A DNA stretch of 64,000 nucleotides from Aplectana chamaeleonis (Eukaryota > Nematoda > Chromadorea > Rhabditida > Cosmocercidae): positions 62,001 to 126,000 of the forward strand of contig JAPDOI010001724.1 of assembly GCA_029168955.1 (NCBI GenBank). The letters run 5' to 3'. The notes beneath the pieces are model-generated. The model was not told where the DNA came from and did no database searches. It was given only the letters and a program-made list of their open reading frames with translations. Each line of letters opens with the position of its first letter. Position 1 is the stretch's first letter. Below are positions 1 through 10,918 of the stretch, piece by piece. A program made the translations under genes and the position numbers.

Positions 1-348
1 AAAACTTCAGTGAATTATACAGTATGCAGGTATAGTTTGCAGCGGCACAACGCTGTGTGCACTGTGTGACGATCTGGAAACCAAGCGTGCAACTTTTCCG
101 TTCCTGATTGGGTTTTAGCAATCATTAGCAGGCATTGCATTGACCGTAATTGCTAGAGGGCATGTCTGATTTCGCCTTTCTCAAGCACCACTACCAGACG
201 TAGTTCGACCGTCTCTACTGAGCCAAAAAAAAGCAAGCAACGATTTCAATGTGTATGCGAGTTCTATATAATGGTTGGCAGGTTTCTGAAACCATTCGAG
301 ATTTGATTTTGAAAGAAGATAACTTTTATTAGATAGGGCAACATAGGT

Positions 349-960
349 ATTTCTTCTATTTTGAGCCGCCACGAGGTTAATATGGATCTTTATTTTCTGG
401 CTAACGCGTTTCGGCGTCTGACGCCTTCTTCAGAGCCTTAAAGTGATCCAGTCAATTTAACAAAAATGCACGCTCAAACACCGCGTACGCGTTCAACCGA
501 GAGTTGTGATCTGCTTCGGTTGCCGCGCGCAGACGGCGCCGTACCACTCAGAGTCCTCACCTTACAATCGAACGCAGTGCGTCGACACTTCCGGCCAGCA
601 GTGAGCGAGGGAAATTAAGAATGAGACACTGTCGTACTCGAGATCACAGACTGGTCGCAATGTGTGCGTATCAAAAATGACAGAGCTGGATAAATGGACT
701 GAGTGCAGCTGTTGTTGAAATACACTCCTCCCTTCGATTCATGGCTGGGCCTTTAGTCTGTATCCAAAATGCCTCTAATGTTTTCCGCGGCATGATTTCA
801 GTTTCGCGTTGCAGGATAACTACCTTCACGTTGAAATCTTCTCCATTGTGTCTTCTTACACGGTGTGCACCCAACGGGGTTGATTCACGCGAGCATCTCT
901 TTCCGTCAACGTGCTCACGGATCCGCAGGCAAAGTGGTCGCCCGGGCTCACCAATGTAGG
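349..960 (-). repeat. PLE inverted arm, left
   Basis: The reverse complement of this segment matches 1783-2392 almost base for base. It covers the end of the GIY-YIG coding region, the C-terminal tail, the 3' noncoding region, the hammerhead-like motif and about 40 bases beyond. Because it includes coding sequence, the arm is a reversed partial copy of the element rather than a classical terminal inverted repeat. Similarity stops just left of 349, giving the likely outer boundary. Confidence 0.85.
399..437 (-). ncRNA. Hammerhead ribozyme-like motif (PLE, left arm)
   Basis: Base-for-base the reverse complement of the motif at 2304-2342, with the same CUGAAGA box, extra A, GGCG/CGCC stem II, GAAA and two-pair stem III. 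It lies in the inverted left arm, so transcription across the whole element would yield one sense and one antisense copy. Confidence 0.7.
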
Positions 961-962
961 TG

Positions 963-1611
963 ACAGTATGGTCAGGAAGATATTTTCGACAGGTCAGAGG
1001 ATTGGCTATGGGGCAGCGGCTGGCGCCTATCCAGCCGTAGCATTCATGGCCAAGATTGAGATGCCCGTATTAGAAGGAAGACCGCTGTTCTACTGTCGAT
1101 ACATCGACGACTGCCTGATCGTTACCTCCACCCAGAGTGAGATGGATAGATACTTTGAGTTGATGAACGACCAATCAGAGCACATAAGACCTGCAGAGAA
1201 CAACCTGTGCATGGTTGGCTACCCTTCTTAAATGTGGAAATCAACATGCAGAATGGTGTATGCAAGACTAGATGGTATAGGAAGTCCACCAAGAAGAACA
1301 TCATTGTTCATTGCTTGTCTTCTTATTCCAAACAAACGAAGAATGCGACTGTAAGAAATATGATGCGTACAGCGGCAAGCGTCAGTAGTGGTGCTGAAGA
1401 AAAGAAGCACTCTCTGCAATTAGCTCGCAGTATTGCGGCATCTAATGGTTACAGTCTGTCGACATATGCTCGCAGAAGACGCACTCCGAACAACAACCAC
1501 TCATACCAAAACGAAGCCGGAAAAATTGCTTTCTGCTTGCCATTCATATCCGACGACTTCATTAGTGCCGTGCGATCCTGCTTGAGGCGAGCGGACCTGA
1601 AAACCACGTGA
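963..1611 (+). pseudogene. PLE reverse transcriptase fragment, frameshifted
   Basis: This is the C-terminal half of a Penelope-type RT, which copies element RNA into DNA at the nicked target. The first frame (to 1231) carries the end of motif B (GQRIGYGAAAGAYP, then AFMAKIE) and motif C, FYCRYIDDCLIV, with both catalytic aspartates at 1106-1111. The line then moves to the +1207 frame, where WLPFLNVEI and the thumb segment TRWYRKSTKKN are found, typical of PLE thumbs. It ends at a TGA at 1609-1611. Motif B lacks its usual small, polar PLAP-like core, and everything N-terminal is absent because the inverted arm joins here. The frameshift near 1210 and the missing N-terminus make it non-functional. 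Confidence 0.87.
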
Positions 1612-1653
1612 CGCTTATCGCTATTCCACCATTCAATCTGGAAGCGTCTACTT

Positions 1654-2071
1654 GTGAGAAACCGGATCTACGACCATATATGCACCACAACTGATTGCCT
1701 GGTTTGCCTTTCGGGTAGAGAAGGCGACTGCATGTACGCGGGAGTGATATATATGATAACATGCTTGGCGTGCGGAGACAGCTACATTGGTGAGTCCGGG
1801 CGGCCACTTTTCCTGCGGATCCGTGAGCACGTCGACGGAAAGAGATGCTCGCGTGAATCAACCCGTTGGGTGCTTACACCGTGTAAGAAGACACAATGGA
1901 GAAGATTTCAACGTGAAGGTAGTTATCCTGCAACGCGAAACTGAAATCATGCCGCGGAAAACATTAGAGGCATTTTGGATACAGACTAAAGGCCCAGCCA
2001 TGAATCGAAGGGAGGAGTGTATTTCAACAACAGCTGCACTCAGTCCATTTATCCAGCTCTGTCATTTTTGA
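1654..2071 (+). pseudogene. PLE GIY-YIG endonuclease and C-terminus, frameshifted
   Basis: This is the endonuclease domain that nicks the target for PLE insertion. It shows paired cysteines upstream (CLVC, GDC), then GVIYMITCLACG, YIGESGR at 1783-1803 and RIREH, which match the GIY, YIG, catalytic Arg and helix regions. The frame is lost around 1840. The tail continues in the frame of 1787-2071, with LQRETEIMPRKTLEAFWI and a stop at 2069-2071. The same tail recurs at 34449-34595, showing it is a family trait. The preceding TGA at 1609-1611 separates it from the RT in the same frame. It is a pseudogene, but the domain identity is clear. Confidence 0.88.
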
Positions 2072-2303
2072 TACGCACACATTGCGACCAGTCTGTGATC
2101 TCGAGTACGACAGCGTCTCATTCTTAATTTCCCTCGCTCACGGCTGGCCGGAAGTGTCGACGCACTGCGTTCGATTGTAAGGTGAGGACTCTGAGTGGTA
2201 CGGCGCCGTCTGCGCGCGGCAACCGAAGCAGATCACAACTTCGGTTGAACGCGTACGCGGTGTTTGAGCGTGCATTTTTGTTAAATTGACTGGATCACTT
2301 TAA

Positions 2304-2342
2304 GGCTCTGAAGAAGGCGTCAGACGCCGAAACGCGTTAGCC
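2304..2342 (+). ncRNA. Hammerhead ribozyme-like motif (PLE, right arm)
   Basis: A minimal type I hammerhead can be drawn. Stem I pairs GGCU (2304-2307) with AGCC (2339-2342). The core box is CUGAAGA (2308-2314), followed by one extra A (2315). Stem II is GGCG/CGCC (2316-2319 with 2325-2328). GAA (2329-2331) follows, then a two-pair stem III AC/GU closed by only GC, and cleavage nucleotide U2338. PLEs are known to carry hammerheads with very short stem III, which usually need dimer formation. The extra A after the CUGANGA box is unusual, but a similar extra base is known in a viroid hammerhead. Activity is inference. Confidence 0.72.
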
Positions 2343-2346
2343 AGAA

Positions 2347-2352
2347 AAATAA
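2347..2352 (+). promoter_or_regulatory. Possible polyadenylation signal after the PLE ribozyme
   Basis: AATAAA sits five bases after the ribozyme-like fold. AAATAAAG or GAATAAAG recurs just downstream of the related motifs at 9804-9838 and 34796-34831, so the pairing looks conserved rather than accidental. Confidence 0.4.
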
Positions 2353-2409
2353 AGATCCATAACGACCTCGAGGCGGCTCAAAATAGAAGAAATAGCTCAT
2401 TACAACAAA

Positions 2410-2454
2410 ATGCCGAGGTTTAAGGACAGTCGGGCGTATACGCAACATAGGTAA
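2410..2454 (+). pseudogene. Start of a second PLE ORF (MPRF...), truncated
   Basis: An ATG reads MPRFKDSRAYTQHR and then stops. The same start, MPRFMESRTWT, follows the ribozyme-like motif of the PLE relic at 54731. I infer that this is the N-terminus of a PLE ORF, placed downstream of the ribozyme as in tandem PLE copies. The rest is lost or unrecognisable. Confidence 0.5.
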
Positions 2455-2836
2455 TTTGACAATCACGTGCTCGCGAGGCTGCTCCAATTTTGTAGGCCCA
2501 AGGTATTTGAACAAATCGTGTGATTTCCCGCTCTTGACTTTAATAGTGAACGAGATAAGTTAAAAGTCACTGTAGTTGAAGCTTGTAGGTTTGCGGTTGA
2601 ACGGGTGCATGAAACATGTGACTTTCAGGTATCCCACTCCGTTCGCTTTGAGTGATCGGGAACTCTCATAGTAATGCAGTTTCAGATAAGGTCTTTCCGA
2701 ATGACTGTCCGCCCGATTAACGATGGTATCGATAATATTAGTGACAGCCGTTACGGTCACTATGCCTCCACCGTCAGCGACTGGCCGGCTGCAGTGGTCG
2801 CCGGGGAGTCGCTGGGGAGTCAGATCAATAACAAAT

Positions 2837-3083
2837 GCTGAAGAGTGTATTCTCCCTTCTAAGCCTTACAGGTTGTTAGTGTGGAATTATTTATTGGACG
2901 ACGTTTCGATGATCCCGTCGTTACGACGACGATCCATTTGCATTCCTGGCCACGAAGAAGCAGGGAGCGCACAGTTGGTGGAATTAGGGCCTTGATAACG
3001 ATGGGATCGTCGAAACTTCGGCTAATAAATAATTCCATCCTAACAACCTGTAAGGCACAGAAGAGAGAATACACACTGAAGAA
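2837..3083. repeat. Foldback element, about 90-bp arms
   Basis: Arms at about 2837-2925 and 2990-3083 are imperfect reverse complements; GCCTTACAGGTTGTTAG and GGAATTATTTATT occur in both. The spacer is about 65 bp. No coding content. MITE-like, family unknown. Confidence 0.75.
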
Positions 3084-3089
3084 ATGCCC

Positions 3090-6000
3090 AGGTTCCAAGA
3101 AGACCGAACATGGGAACAAATGCGAAAGATGGAACCCCCCAGCGTCACGATACGGTCACTTGACGCTAGCACGTCTGCTATGGATGGAGCCCTACAACCT
3201 TCACTTTGCATGTAGCGTACTGAGCTTTGATTGTCCGTCTCCAATGGGCAATGTCACCTTACGGATGAAATTACTTCAAGCCCGATCAATGCCGAACAAG
3301 GGTCACTCAATAATATTGATTAGCTGGGAGCGCTTGCTGGGTACAGAACGTCTTGTCTCTTTAGAAATTAAAGAGGACTGTCGTGTGACAGAACAGCCTT
3401 CAAAATTACGTCCCCAAGTAGGGCTCGTGCAATTCAATTAGAAAGTCACGACGCTCTCTGGCGGGAAAAGTTAAACGCTAGAAAGCGAAGGTACAGTCGG
3501 TACGGATCGCATTGATACTTTGCGTTCCGTACTGTGCATAGGCTCACACTTTGCGCACGTATGTTATAACACGACTAGTGCCGACTTTACGCCAGCAGAC
3601 AAAGAAAGCAAAGCATCAGTCTGATCTGTGACTACTGTATATGCCTATCGGTCGTACAATTTCGAGCTCCTTAGCTGACGGCAGCTTCCTAATTGAATGA
3701 CACGGACGATGCCCATGTTGCTGTTCGTATGCATAATCTGCCAACGATGCTTGTAATGACCATTAAACAGAAGCGCGTCTCACAGTTGCCAATAGTTTTT
3801 GAGGTAGGCATTGCGTAGGCGGGCAGCTCTCTCCATAACATCGACGTGGATCGTCAAGGGACTTCGCGTTGGTTAGCAAATTCAGAATGGCAGTCCTTTT
3901 CTTTGAATGTGGGATTCTAGAGTACTGATAACCTTCGGTTCTTATGAAATCATCCGCTCTAGACAAGCGGTCTTACATATATAGGTTTTCTATGCTGTGA
4001 GCAAGATTTTCGGGTCCTTCATTTAAAGAGCTTTGAGTATGCGAAATGTACCAACGACGGCTTTCGTACTTATTTGATCGTAATGAGGAGAAAAATCTTG
4101 ATCATCTGTATACAGAAACTCTAGATTTCTAACCGTATCAACTGTGCGAATCTGGGTATTTTCCACTAGGTATAGAGATGACGCTTTGGGGGTTCCACAT
4201 GTGGTGTAGGGTTTTTTCGCGAGATATGATAAGCTGCCGTTCCTGAGACTATGCAGTCATAATATGGATAGCCGACTGCATACATATGCGATAACAGTGA
4301 AGCTGTAAAAAGGCTAGGTCGACGACTAGAATTCATTGATTGCCTATCAGTTTTGAGCAAGCTGATGATCTTTCATAATACGGTTCTTCGATGTCAAACA
4401 CTAGACTCTCCCCACAGCAAAAAATTACAGTGTTTATATAGCTGTTTTCACCCACCAAAGATGGCTTTTTCGTGGTTTCTCGGTATACATAGGTCAAACT
4501 ACGCCGAACTAAAGAAAACTTTTCTTACAAGGACTTGACAGCCATTACTCGTCGTGAACTTCGCCTTTACTAGTCTGCGTACCAGAGCTCTGTGTGCTCT
4601 CCTGATAACTTTGAGGTTCGCGTCGTTTCTGCACACGTTTGTATTCCATAACACAGCGCCGCTGTCACAGTGAAGTTGAACCGATCCACTCATGTTCCTA
4701 CATCTCGCAGTTGGTCGGTCGTATTCACGATGAAGAAAAGTCTTGCCGCGCCACCTTTTCATCTCCGTTCAGTATCGATGGACAGGTCGTTGGACATCCT
4801 ACCTTGCCTCCGATAGAGACTGGGAAGTACGTGACAGCAAGAGGAGTGAAAGCAAAGCGGGTTGCGCGTTCGCAGCAGATTATGATCGTTTAGCTTTCCA
4901 CAGAGCTTTAGTTCAGTAACCGACCTTCGCAGTCCCTTGGGGTGGCCATACATAGGTGTGTTCCACTCTCAAGTGCAAACTTAAAGCGCAATTGCTGGAT
5001 ACACATAGGCTGCATGTTGAATGTCGCAATTCTATACAGCACTTGACTTCATTCTGCGCTTTACTGAGAATTGCTCATGAATAAAAAGAAATCCGAGCTT
5101 GAATGGGAATCGATAACCCACCACCTTTGAAACGAGGAGCTAATAGAATCTACTGTATTGAATTTATTATTGCATTGATTGAAAGAGAAGGAACGATACA
5201 TCTATCTCGAGGAATGAGGAAGTGATGCTGGAATCGCGCACCTGACATCTGTTATTAAAATGCAGCAATTAGGTAGCAATTATGTAGTGGGAGCCATCTT
5301 TAGCTTGTTGTGGTAAGAATCCATCTCCTTGAATACTGCTTTACCCGAATGGAAGTCACTGAAATTCAGAGCCAAAGATATAATCAGTGACTTATTACTT
5401 TGCTATGAAATATTCAAAACTCCGTCGACTGAATCTTTTTGAGAGCTTGAGATTAATCAATATAATAAAGGGTTATTCGAAAAAGAACGGGAATGGAAGA
5501 GAACGTCATGGAAACGGGCAGGACACAAGAACTGGAATACATTTCTCGCCAACATAGTACTTCGCCATCCGAGAGAACTTATCGACAACTACAAAATTTC
5601 AGTTGAATATTGGCTGTAGAACGATGTCAAGCAAACTTCAAAACAAATGCAGATTGGAATGAGGTGATTTCCCGTTAATAATGTGGTCAACTCCTCAAAC
5701 ATCAGTAGAGTTGCATGGTTTCAAATGCGATGTATGACTGCACTAGCATTTGTAAAAGCATGAAGGAAGCACCAAACTTGACAAAGAATGTTTGACGCTG
5801 GTAGTTTTCTCGGTGAATGGTTTTTCCAAGACTTGAAAAGGCAGCCGTATTCAATGGTCTAAATGCTTGAATGCTCGACGATTGATTCCACTTTCCACAA
5901 TCAACCTTAGCTCCACATGGAATAACCAACCTCAGGAGCGATATAAATGTGACTGGGGAAGCGGTGCATGGTACTCGGGTATCACACAAAGCAGGCTGGT

Positions 6001-7520
6001 TGTCGGCATATTTGTGAGTGGAACAAGAGCTGGGTGCTAAATACGAACAAAGCGTTTTTGTTTTTATGAATACAAAGCCGATCTCGCTCGTTTGAGTACG
6101 TGTGGAGCAAGCAGTGAATCGGTCGATCATGGGTAACAGAAAAATGATAATGAGATTTCGACATGATACGCCTGCTGAGCATTACTTTGACCTACTCAAA
6201 ATGAAGGAGACAAGCTACACACACATTATGCATTAGTGTAATATAAAGTGAAATCACTGTTACAGATGTAATCCGCGAACAATAGTCTGCCGTCAATAAA
6301 TAAAATGCTAGTCTTAGTGTTAGTATTAGCAAAGTGATGGTATCAAAAGCGAATAATGTCAACTTATAATGCCTTTGAGATAGAAGCTGAGAGAGGTGGA
6401 TAGACAGAAAAAATTCAAAAAGAGCAATATAATTCACGACAGAGATACGAAATGGTAAAGAATTGGAAGAATGTGTAGGTAGAGGGAGAACAGAGATAGG
6501 GAGAAGAGTGTGCTGAACGTGGGTTCTGCCTTTATCAAGTTGGGAACACCGATGTGTCCAACGAAATCTTCGAATGAATCCTAGTAACATTTGAGGAATA
6601 TCAGCCAAGATTTTCGCATATAAAATCCGATTAGGAAAGGAGCCCATAGGCATCGCTCAGGAGAAAATTTTAGCAGTTCATCTAAATTCACTGGGATTCC
6701 ACAATCCTTTCATTTCCAAGAACCGACATTCTAGCTACTTTATGAACGTTATCGAACATAATTCAAGGAAGGCATCGAGTGTTCACGATTGGCCTTTGAG
6801 TTGGTAAGGGAAATAGAAATGTTAATGCTTCACTGCGATAGCTGTGCACATAACAGTGTCGGTTGTGGATCCTTTTGTCTCTATTGATGACTCTGTCGAT
6901 GGGACAAAAGCAAAGATAGGTAGAAAGCCAAAATTATGGTTCAAGTTTAGCGAGAAGAGTATTTCGATCAACGTAGAATCCCCGTTTTGAATGTCGTGAT
7001 TTGTGAGTGCAATTTTCCATCCTGTTAAATCGGACTTCTGTGAAATAAGGGGAAATTATAGGGCACATGGAAATTGGAAGAAGCCACGATGGGAACGAGC
7101 TATCAACAGGTACAGGCTATAAATGGCGAAATTCACTCGGCTCCGACGCGTTCTCGTGCGGAGCGGAGGTTAGAGGCAGTGAGAGAGCGTAGGGTAGACG
7201 GAGGCCGAGGCGTCGCGGGCGCCGCTCGCGCCTCGAATGATGTGAATTACGTTTTATAGAGGGTAACGCAAGGAAGAACTAAAGAGGAACATTGGCGAAA
7301 GTAGTAGGTAATGCACAAACAGGTCCCGGAACGAAAGAGAGGGTTGAGTTGCAGAACGCGGAGTATAAAGCAGATACATGAAAGAAAAGAAGAAGGGGAG
7401 GCGCAACCACATGGGAACAGTATACGAGATACGGTACCGCGCATGGAGCTTGCCAAAATGAACTTTTCAGGTGCTGACTAACACTGCATTTCGGCCAGCG
7501 ATTTCTGTCTGAGCGGAATG
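3090..7520. other. No recognised gene or repeat
   Basis: About 4.4 kb with only short open frames (up to 153 codons on the minus strand at 6192-6653 and 142 at 5702-6130). None has a recognisable domain or convincing splice context. A small GC-rich stretch at 7130-7245 has a short plus-strand open frame that I cannot assign. This is probably intergenic or intronic sequence or decayed repeats. Confidence 0.5.
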
Positions 7521-7754
7521 GCCTGGGGGCGAATGCATCAACAGGACGGGTTGGGGCAGGACAGTCTGCGCCCTTGAAGATTTCCGTAAATCAGAAAATC
7601 AATCGTGCCCCAGCTAGGAGGCTGGGGCAGCTAGAGCAGCGAAAAACACAGCTGGGGCACGATTGATTAGGTGATCTACTGCCCTCGCCCTGCGATCTTC
7701 AAAGATGGCGACTGCCCTGCCCCAACCCGACGCGTTGATGCATCCAGCCCCTGC
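7521..7754. repeat. Foldback element with perfect inner hairpin
   Basis: Long inverted repeat whose inner stem is near perfect: AATCAATCGTGCCCCAGCT (from about 7599) pairs with its complement ending near 7667. Outer arms pair GAATGCATCAAC with GTTGATGCATCC. No coding content. It sits directly beside a second, unrelated foldback. Confidence 0.78.
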
Positions 7755-7790
7755 TGTACACAATGGTAAGTGTCTTTGTTGACCGACTCG

Positions 7791-7960
7791 AGGGTGAAGA
7801 TAACGTCGGCATGAATCCAGAAGACACTTCGCGTTCACTGTCTAAGGGTGGTGCAAACTCGGTGCCATATGCTATAACATTGGTGCACCGAGTTTGCGCC
7901 GACCCCCAATAGGGAACGCAAAGTCTCTTCAGGATCCATGCCGATGTTAGATCACCACGA
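7791..7960. repeat. Foldback element
   Basis: Arms of about 75 bp flank a spacer of about 20 bp. The central pair GCAAACTCGGTGC / GCACCGAGTTTGC is perfect and the outer part pairs ACGTCGGCATG with CATGCCGATGT. MITE-like, family unknown. Confidence 0.75.
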
Positions 7961-8230
7961 TTTTGACCTGGTCTGACCGGATTTTTCGTCTTCATCGACT
8001 TAGTCATTAATTTTTTTGTTCTCCACCTTCAAAATGACTCCCCATATAATTCTCGTTTTAAAAACTGATTGGACACGTCACCGAACTTCCACATTAATCA
8101 AGCACATTAATTAGACGGTGCATTTTGCAATCCAAATTGAAACAATCAAAAATTTAACCGAACTGGTAGCAAAATATATTTTTATTTGAACATGAACAGA
8201 TATCGTCAGTGTCAATAAATTAGGAAGCCG

Positions 8231-8413
8231 AACTGGGTGGTGGCCGTCGTGTATTCTTAACCCCTGAAACGGCGGGAAAACGGGAGAGACGCAGCGAGTG
8301 GGCTGTCGCTAGCCATATGTTGCGTTCAATCAGGAACCTCGCTCCTCCCACGCTCCTCCCCCGTTTCTACCGCCTCTTCAGGGGTTAGAATACAAGATGG
8401 CCACCACCCAGCC
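8231..8413. repeat. Foldback element
   Basis: Left arm AACTGGGTGGTGGCC followed by TTAACCCCTGAA pairs with a right arm ending at CCACCACCCAGCC and containing TTCAGGGGTTAGAA. Arms are about 70 bp. Just beyond it, 8430-8500 (GGCGCAAAATC...) resembles 33413-33480, another dispersed repeat. Confidence 0.75.
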
Positions 8414-9384
8414 AAAATCAGCAATCCGGCGCAAAATCATTCGATCAATAGCCACCCTCTCTTCGTTTTTCCGCGCGCATTTTTCCCGCCAAGCAGCGTC
8501 GCGGCTTCCCTCCATCAAGTAACGATAAACCCGGACTCTTTTAGGCGAGTTGTTCACCTTTGCCACAGAATCAGAACCTTGGTTCTCAAGAAACGATATT
8601 CTTTGTCGGATTGGTGAGAAGGAACCTAGGCTCCCGACTAGTCAATGAAATTTATCGTGTACACTGGGTTGATAACTCTAATATTAGTCTATTCTTTGCA
8701 GCGGAACTTCAAAGTTTTTGGCTGCTTCCGAACCGAGCAACTTTTCGTGGTTCTTTTTCTGCTTTTTTCATAGCAAACATTGCTTTAGGTGGGAGACGAT
8801 GAAATCGACCCCTCGGCTAATATTTCGATCCGTATCAATTCTTCATGATGGTAAACTCTTCATCACGCAGAAGTCAAGTGTAGGAGAGGTGGCACCACTT
8901 TATTGCAAGGGAGTGGTAATAGCTGTTTTCTAAAGCATGGCTGATGTTCTTGGTACCAGGCCTTCCGTCATCCGCCGCCGAAAGCACGGAAACTAATTTA
9001 TCGTGAACTCACTGAAGAACTATTGTGTTAGAAGAAAAGCTTTTTCATGCTGAACAGCGTGACAGCGTAAGACATGCGTGGAAGTTGTGTGAATAGAATT
9101 AGCGAAGAACATTAGAAAATTCGACACTGCCCCTTGCGTCAAGCCGACGTCCGACACAAGAGTGAATAGGCTTTGATTAGAAACGCACGAAATGACAATC
9201 AGGCAAAGTACGGAGCATGAGGCTTCGATGGCGGAATTTCTCTGCATATAAAAACCTTAATGCCACAGACGAGAAAAAAATTCATAGCTCAGATGTATTA
9301 AAAACTTTTTAAATGCCTTCCACTACAGGAAAAGACGCAAATAATGGACATTAATTGTCCTTGTGCAACTCTCCATAAATCTTG
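8414..9384. other. No recognised gene
   Basis: Only short open frames (80 codons or fewer). The first 80 bases resemble 33413-33480. Otherwise nothing I can assign. Confidence 0.45.
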
Positions 9385-9912
9385 GCATGTTGATTGACAC
9401 TTGTGGTATTCGGTGGTTGAAGCGAGAACTCAGCGCGCAGAACTCTTGAGGCCTTTTGGATTGCAGCGAAAACACCCAAAATAAACCGAAAGGACGAATG
9501 TGTTGCGGTGACCCAGGAGTTGGCGCCGTACGTTGACCTGTGCGGATTCTTACCAGCCGGTCATAATCTGAGGGCGGGTCTGAGCGTGGGCGGTCCCAGG
9601 TCTTCGAGGGTGATTCTGAGGGTTCTTACTATTCAGTCGCCTAACATCTTCCATCCAAGGCTGTCGGACCTCTTGGTCCCCTTCAAAGGTTGGTATAATC
9701 TGTGCCTTACGTGCTTTTGGTTCACATCCGTGTGAATCCTTCTCTGTCGAATGGAGTGGGGTTTGGTAGGGTAGTTTCTTGGATCTTAATTCGGTTTTTC
9801 CAAGCTCCGAAGAAGGCGAAAATCGCCGAAACGTAGGCCAAATAAAGAGGTTTTAACAATCTTGGTCTCTCTTCAACCACCGAGTACCACAAATGGACAT
9901 TAATGATCAACA
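9385..9912 (+). mobile_element. Decayed PLE 3' end or solo inverted pair
   Basis: Inverted flanks (9385-9435 with 9865-9912, sharing GGTGGTTGAAG and its complement) bracket a unit with a hammerhead-like motif at 9804-9838 followed by AAATAAAG. This is the layout seen at 349-2392 and 54395-54725. No RT or endonuclease codons remain; the short plus-strand frame at 9508-9735 has no recognisable domain. Confidence 0.5.
9804..9838 (+). ncRNA. Degenerate hammerhead-like motif
   Basis: Shows GCU, then CCGAAGA in place of CUGAAGA, an extra A, stem II GGCG/CGCC, GAAA and the two-pair ACGU stem III. The U4 to C change in the core should abolish cleavage. AAATAAAG follows directly. Confidence 0.5.
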
Positions 9913-10918
9913 TACGAAATTTGGTGTAAGAATACACATAATTTCTTGACAGCGAATAGTAACGTGGATATTCGGATGTTCGTTCATCAGCTCTGCAAGA
10001 TATCAGCAGGATTTGACTAGCATCTCTCCGTAGCATCGTGTGGGGTCAAAACCATGCTACGTTTCTTTTGCAGTGATGTTGGTACAAAAAATATCAAACG
10101 GCCGCCAGATAGCACCAAGTTCAAAGTGCTTTATCGGGTTCCTCTTAACAAGTAGAAACAACAACACTCCATGTAACAAAATTGGCGTGCACACTGCTAG
10201 AGCTCTAAAATTCCATTTCCCTGCAAACTATATGTGTGTGGTGAGATAACGATGAGAGAGGAGAAGATAATAGTTTCGACTCTTTCCCCACATTCAAAAG
10301 AAAAACAAGCAATAGCCACCGAAACACCGACGAAACAAATTCATCGAAAACAGAGATCGAATGGCTAAACAACAAACAAAATGGAACAAAATGCCATAAC
10401 AACGGAAGGAGACTGAAGGACGACTGACAACTACTACGTGCTATACAAGCAGGGCTCAGACTAATGGGCACAGCAGATCTCTCTCGGGTAGGATAACACA
10501 CTGGAGATGATGAAGACGCTCATTTGAGAAGAAGAACAATGTTTAACGGCTGCTTATTTCGGAACAAAACCACCCAGCTCCCAAAAACTGGACGTTTCAT
10601 TTCTTTTATGAGGGGCAACTTTTCTGAGCTAACCTCCAACAGTGTTTCTCCTCCAAAACCTCCAAAAGTATTTCTGAGCTAGCCTCCGAGAGTTCCTCCA
10701 AAATCTTTCCGTCAAGCTTGGTAGCGGCTTCAATATTAGCGTGCACGAAGCTCGCATTGGTTGTTAAATGAATTTCGTTATCTGACAAGCATGAGCTTTT
10801 TGAATACATATCTACTGTCTTCTCCACATATTCGGCTATCCTGTATTCCTAAATACAAACAATCACTGCAGCCAAATTCAAAAATCACAATATTGCCGAG
10901 CTGCAGCAATTTCGTATG
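9913..10918. other. No recognised gene
   Basis: About 1 kb with open frames of about 105 codons or fewer and no domain, exon or repeat I can support. Confidence 0.45.

Larger units (their letters stand above)
1783..2392 (+). repeat. PLE inverted arm, right
   Basis: Partner of the 349-960 arm. It runs from the YIG codons of the endonuclease through the stop codon at 2069-2071, about 230 bases of 3' noncoding sequence, the ribozyme-like fold at 2304-2342 and an AATAAA at about 2347. The two arms differ at few positions, which suggests a fairly young event. Confidence 0.85.
349..2454 (+). mobile_element. Penelope-like retroelement, broken copy with inverted arms
   Basis: This is a Penelope-like element (PLE). 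In order it holds an inverted copy of its own 3' part (349-960), an RT fragment with YIDD at 1100-1111, the RT thumb, a GIY-YIG endonuclease (1741-1830), a C-terminal tail ending at 2071, a 3' noncoding region, a hammerhead-like fold and the first codons of another ORF (MPRF, from 2410). The RT/GIY-YIG pairing is diagnostic for PLEs. The coding line changes frame near 1210 and again near 1840, and has a stop at 1609-1611, so this copy is dead. The RT fingers and most of the palm are missing. Such inverted and tandem arrangements with partial copies are typical of PLE insertions. Boundaries are taken from where the arm similarity ends, so they are approximate. Confidence 0.88.

Noticed and set aside
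5702..6653. Two adjacent minus-strand frames of 142 and 153 codons
   Set aside because: No domain, biased Ser/Leu/Phe/Thr composition from AT-rich DNA, and no supporting splice sites.
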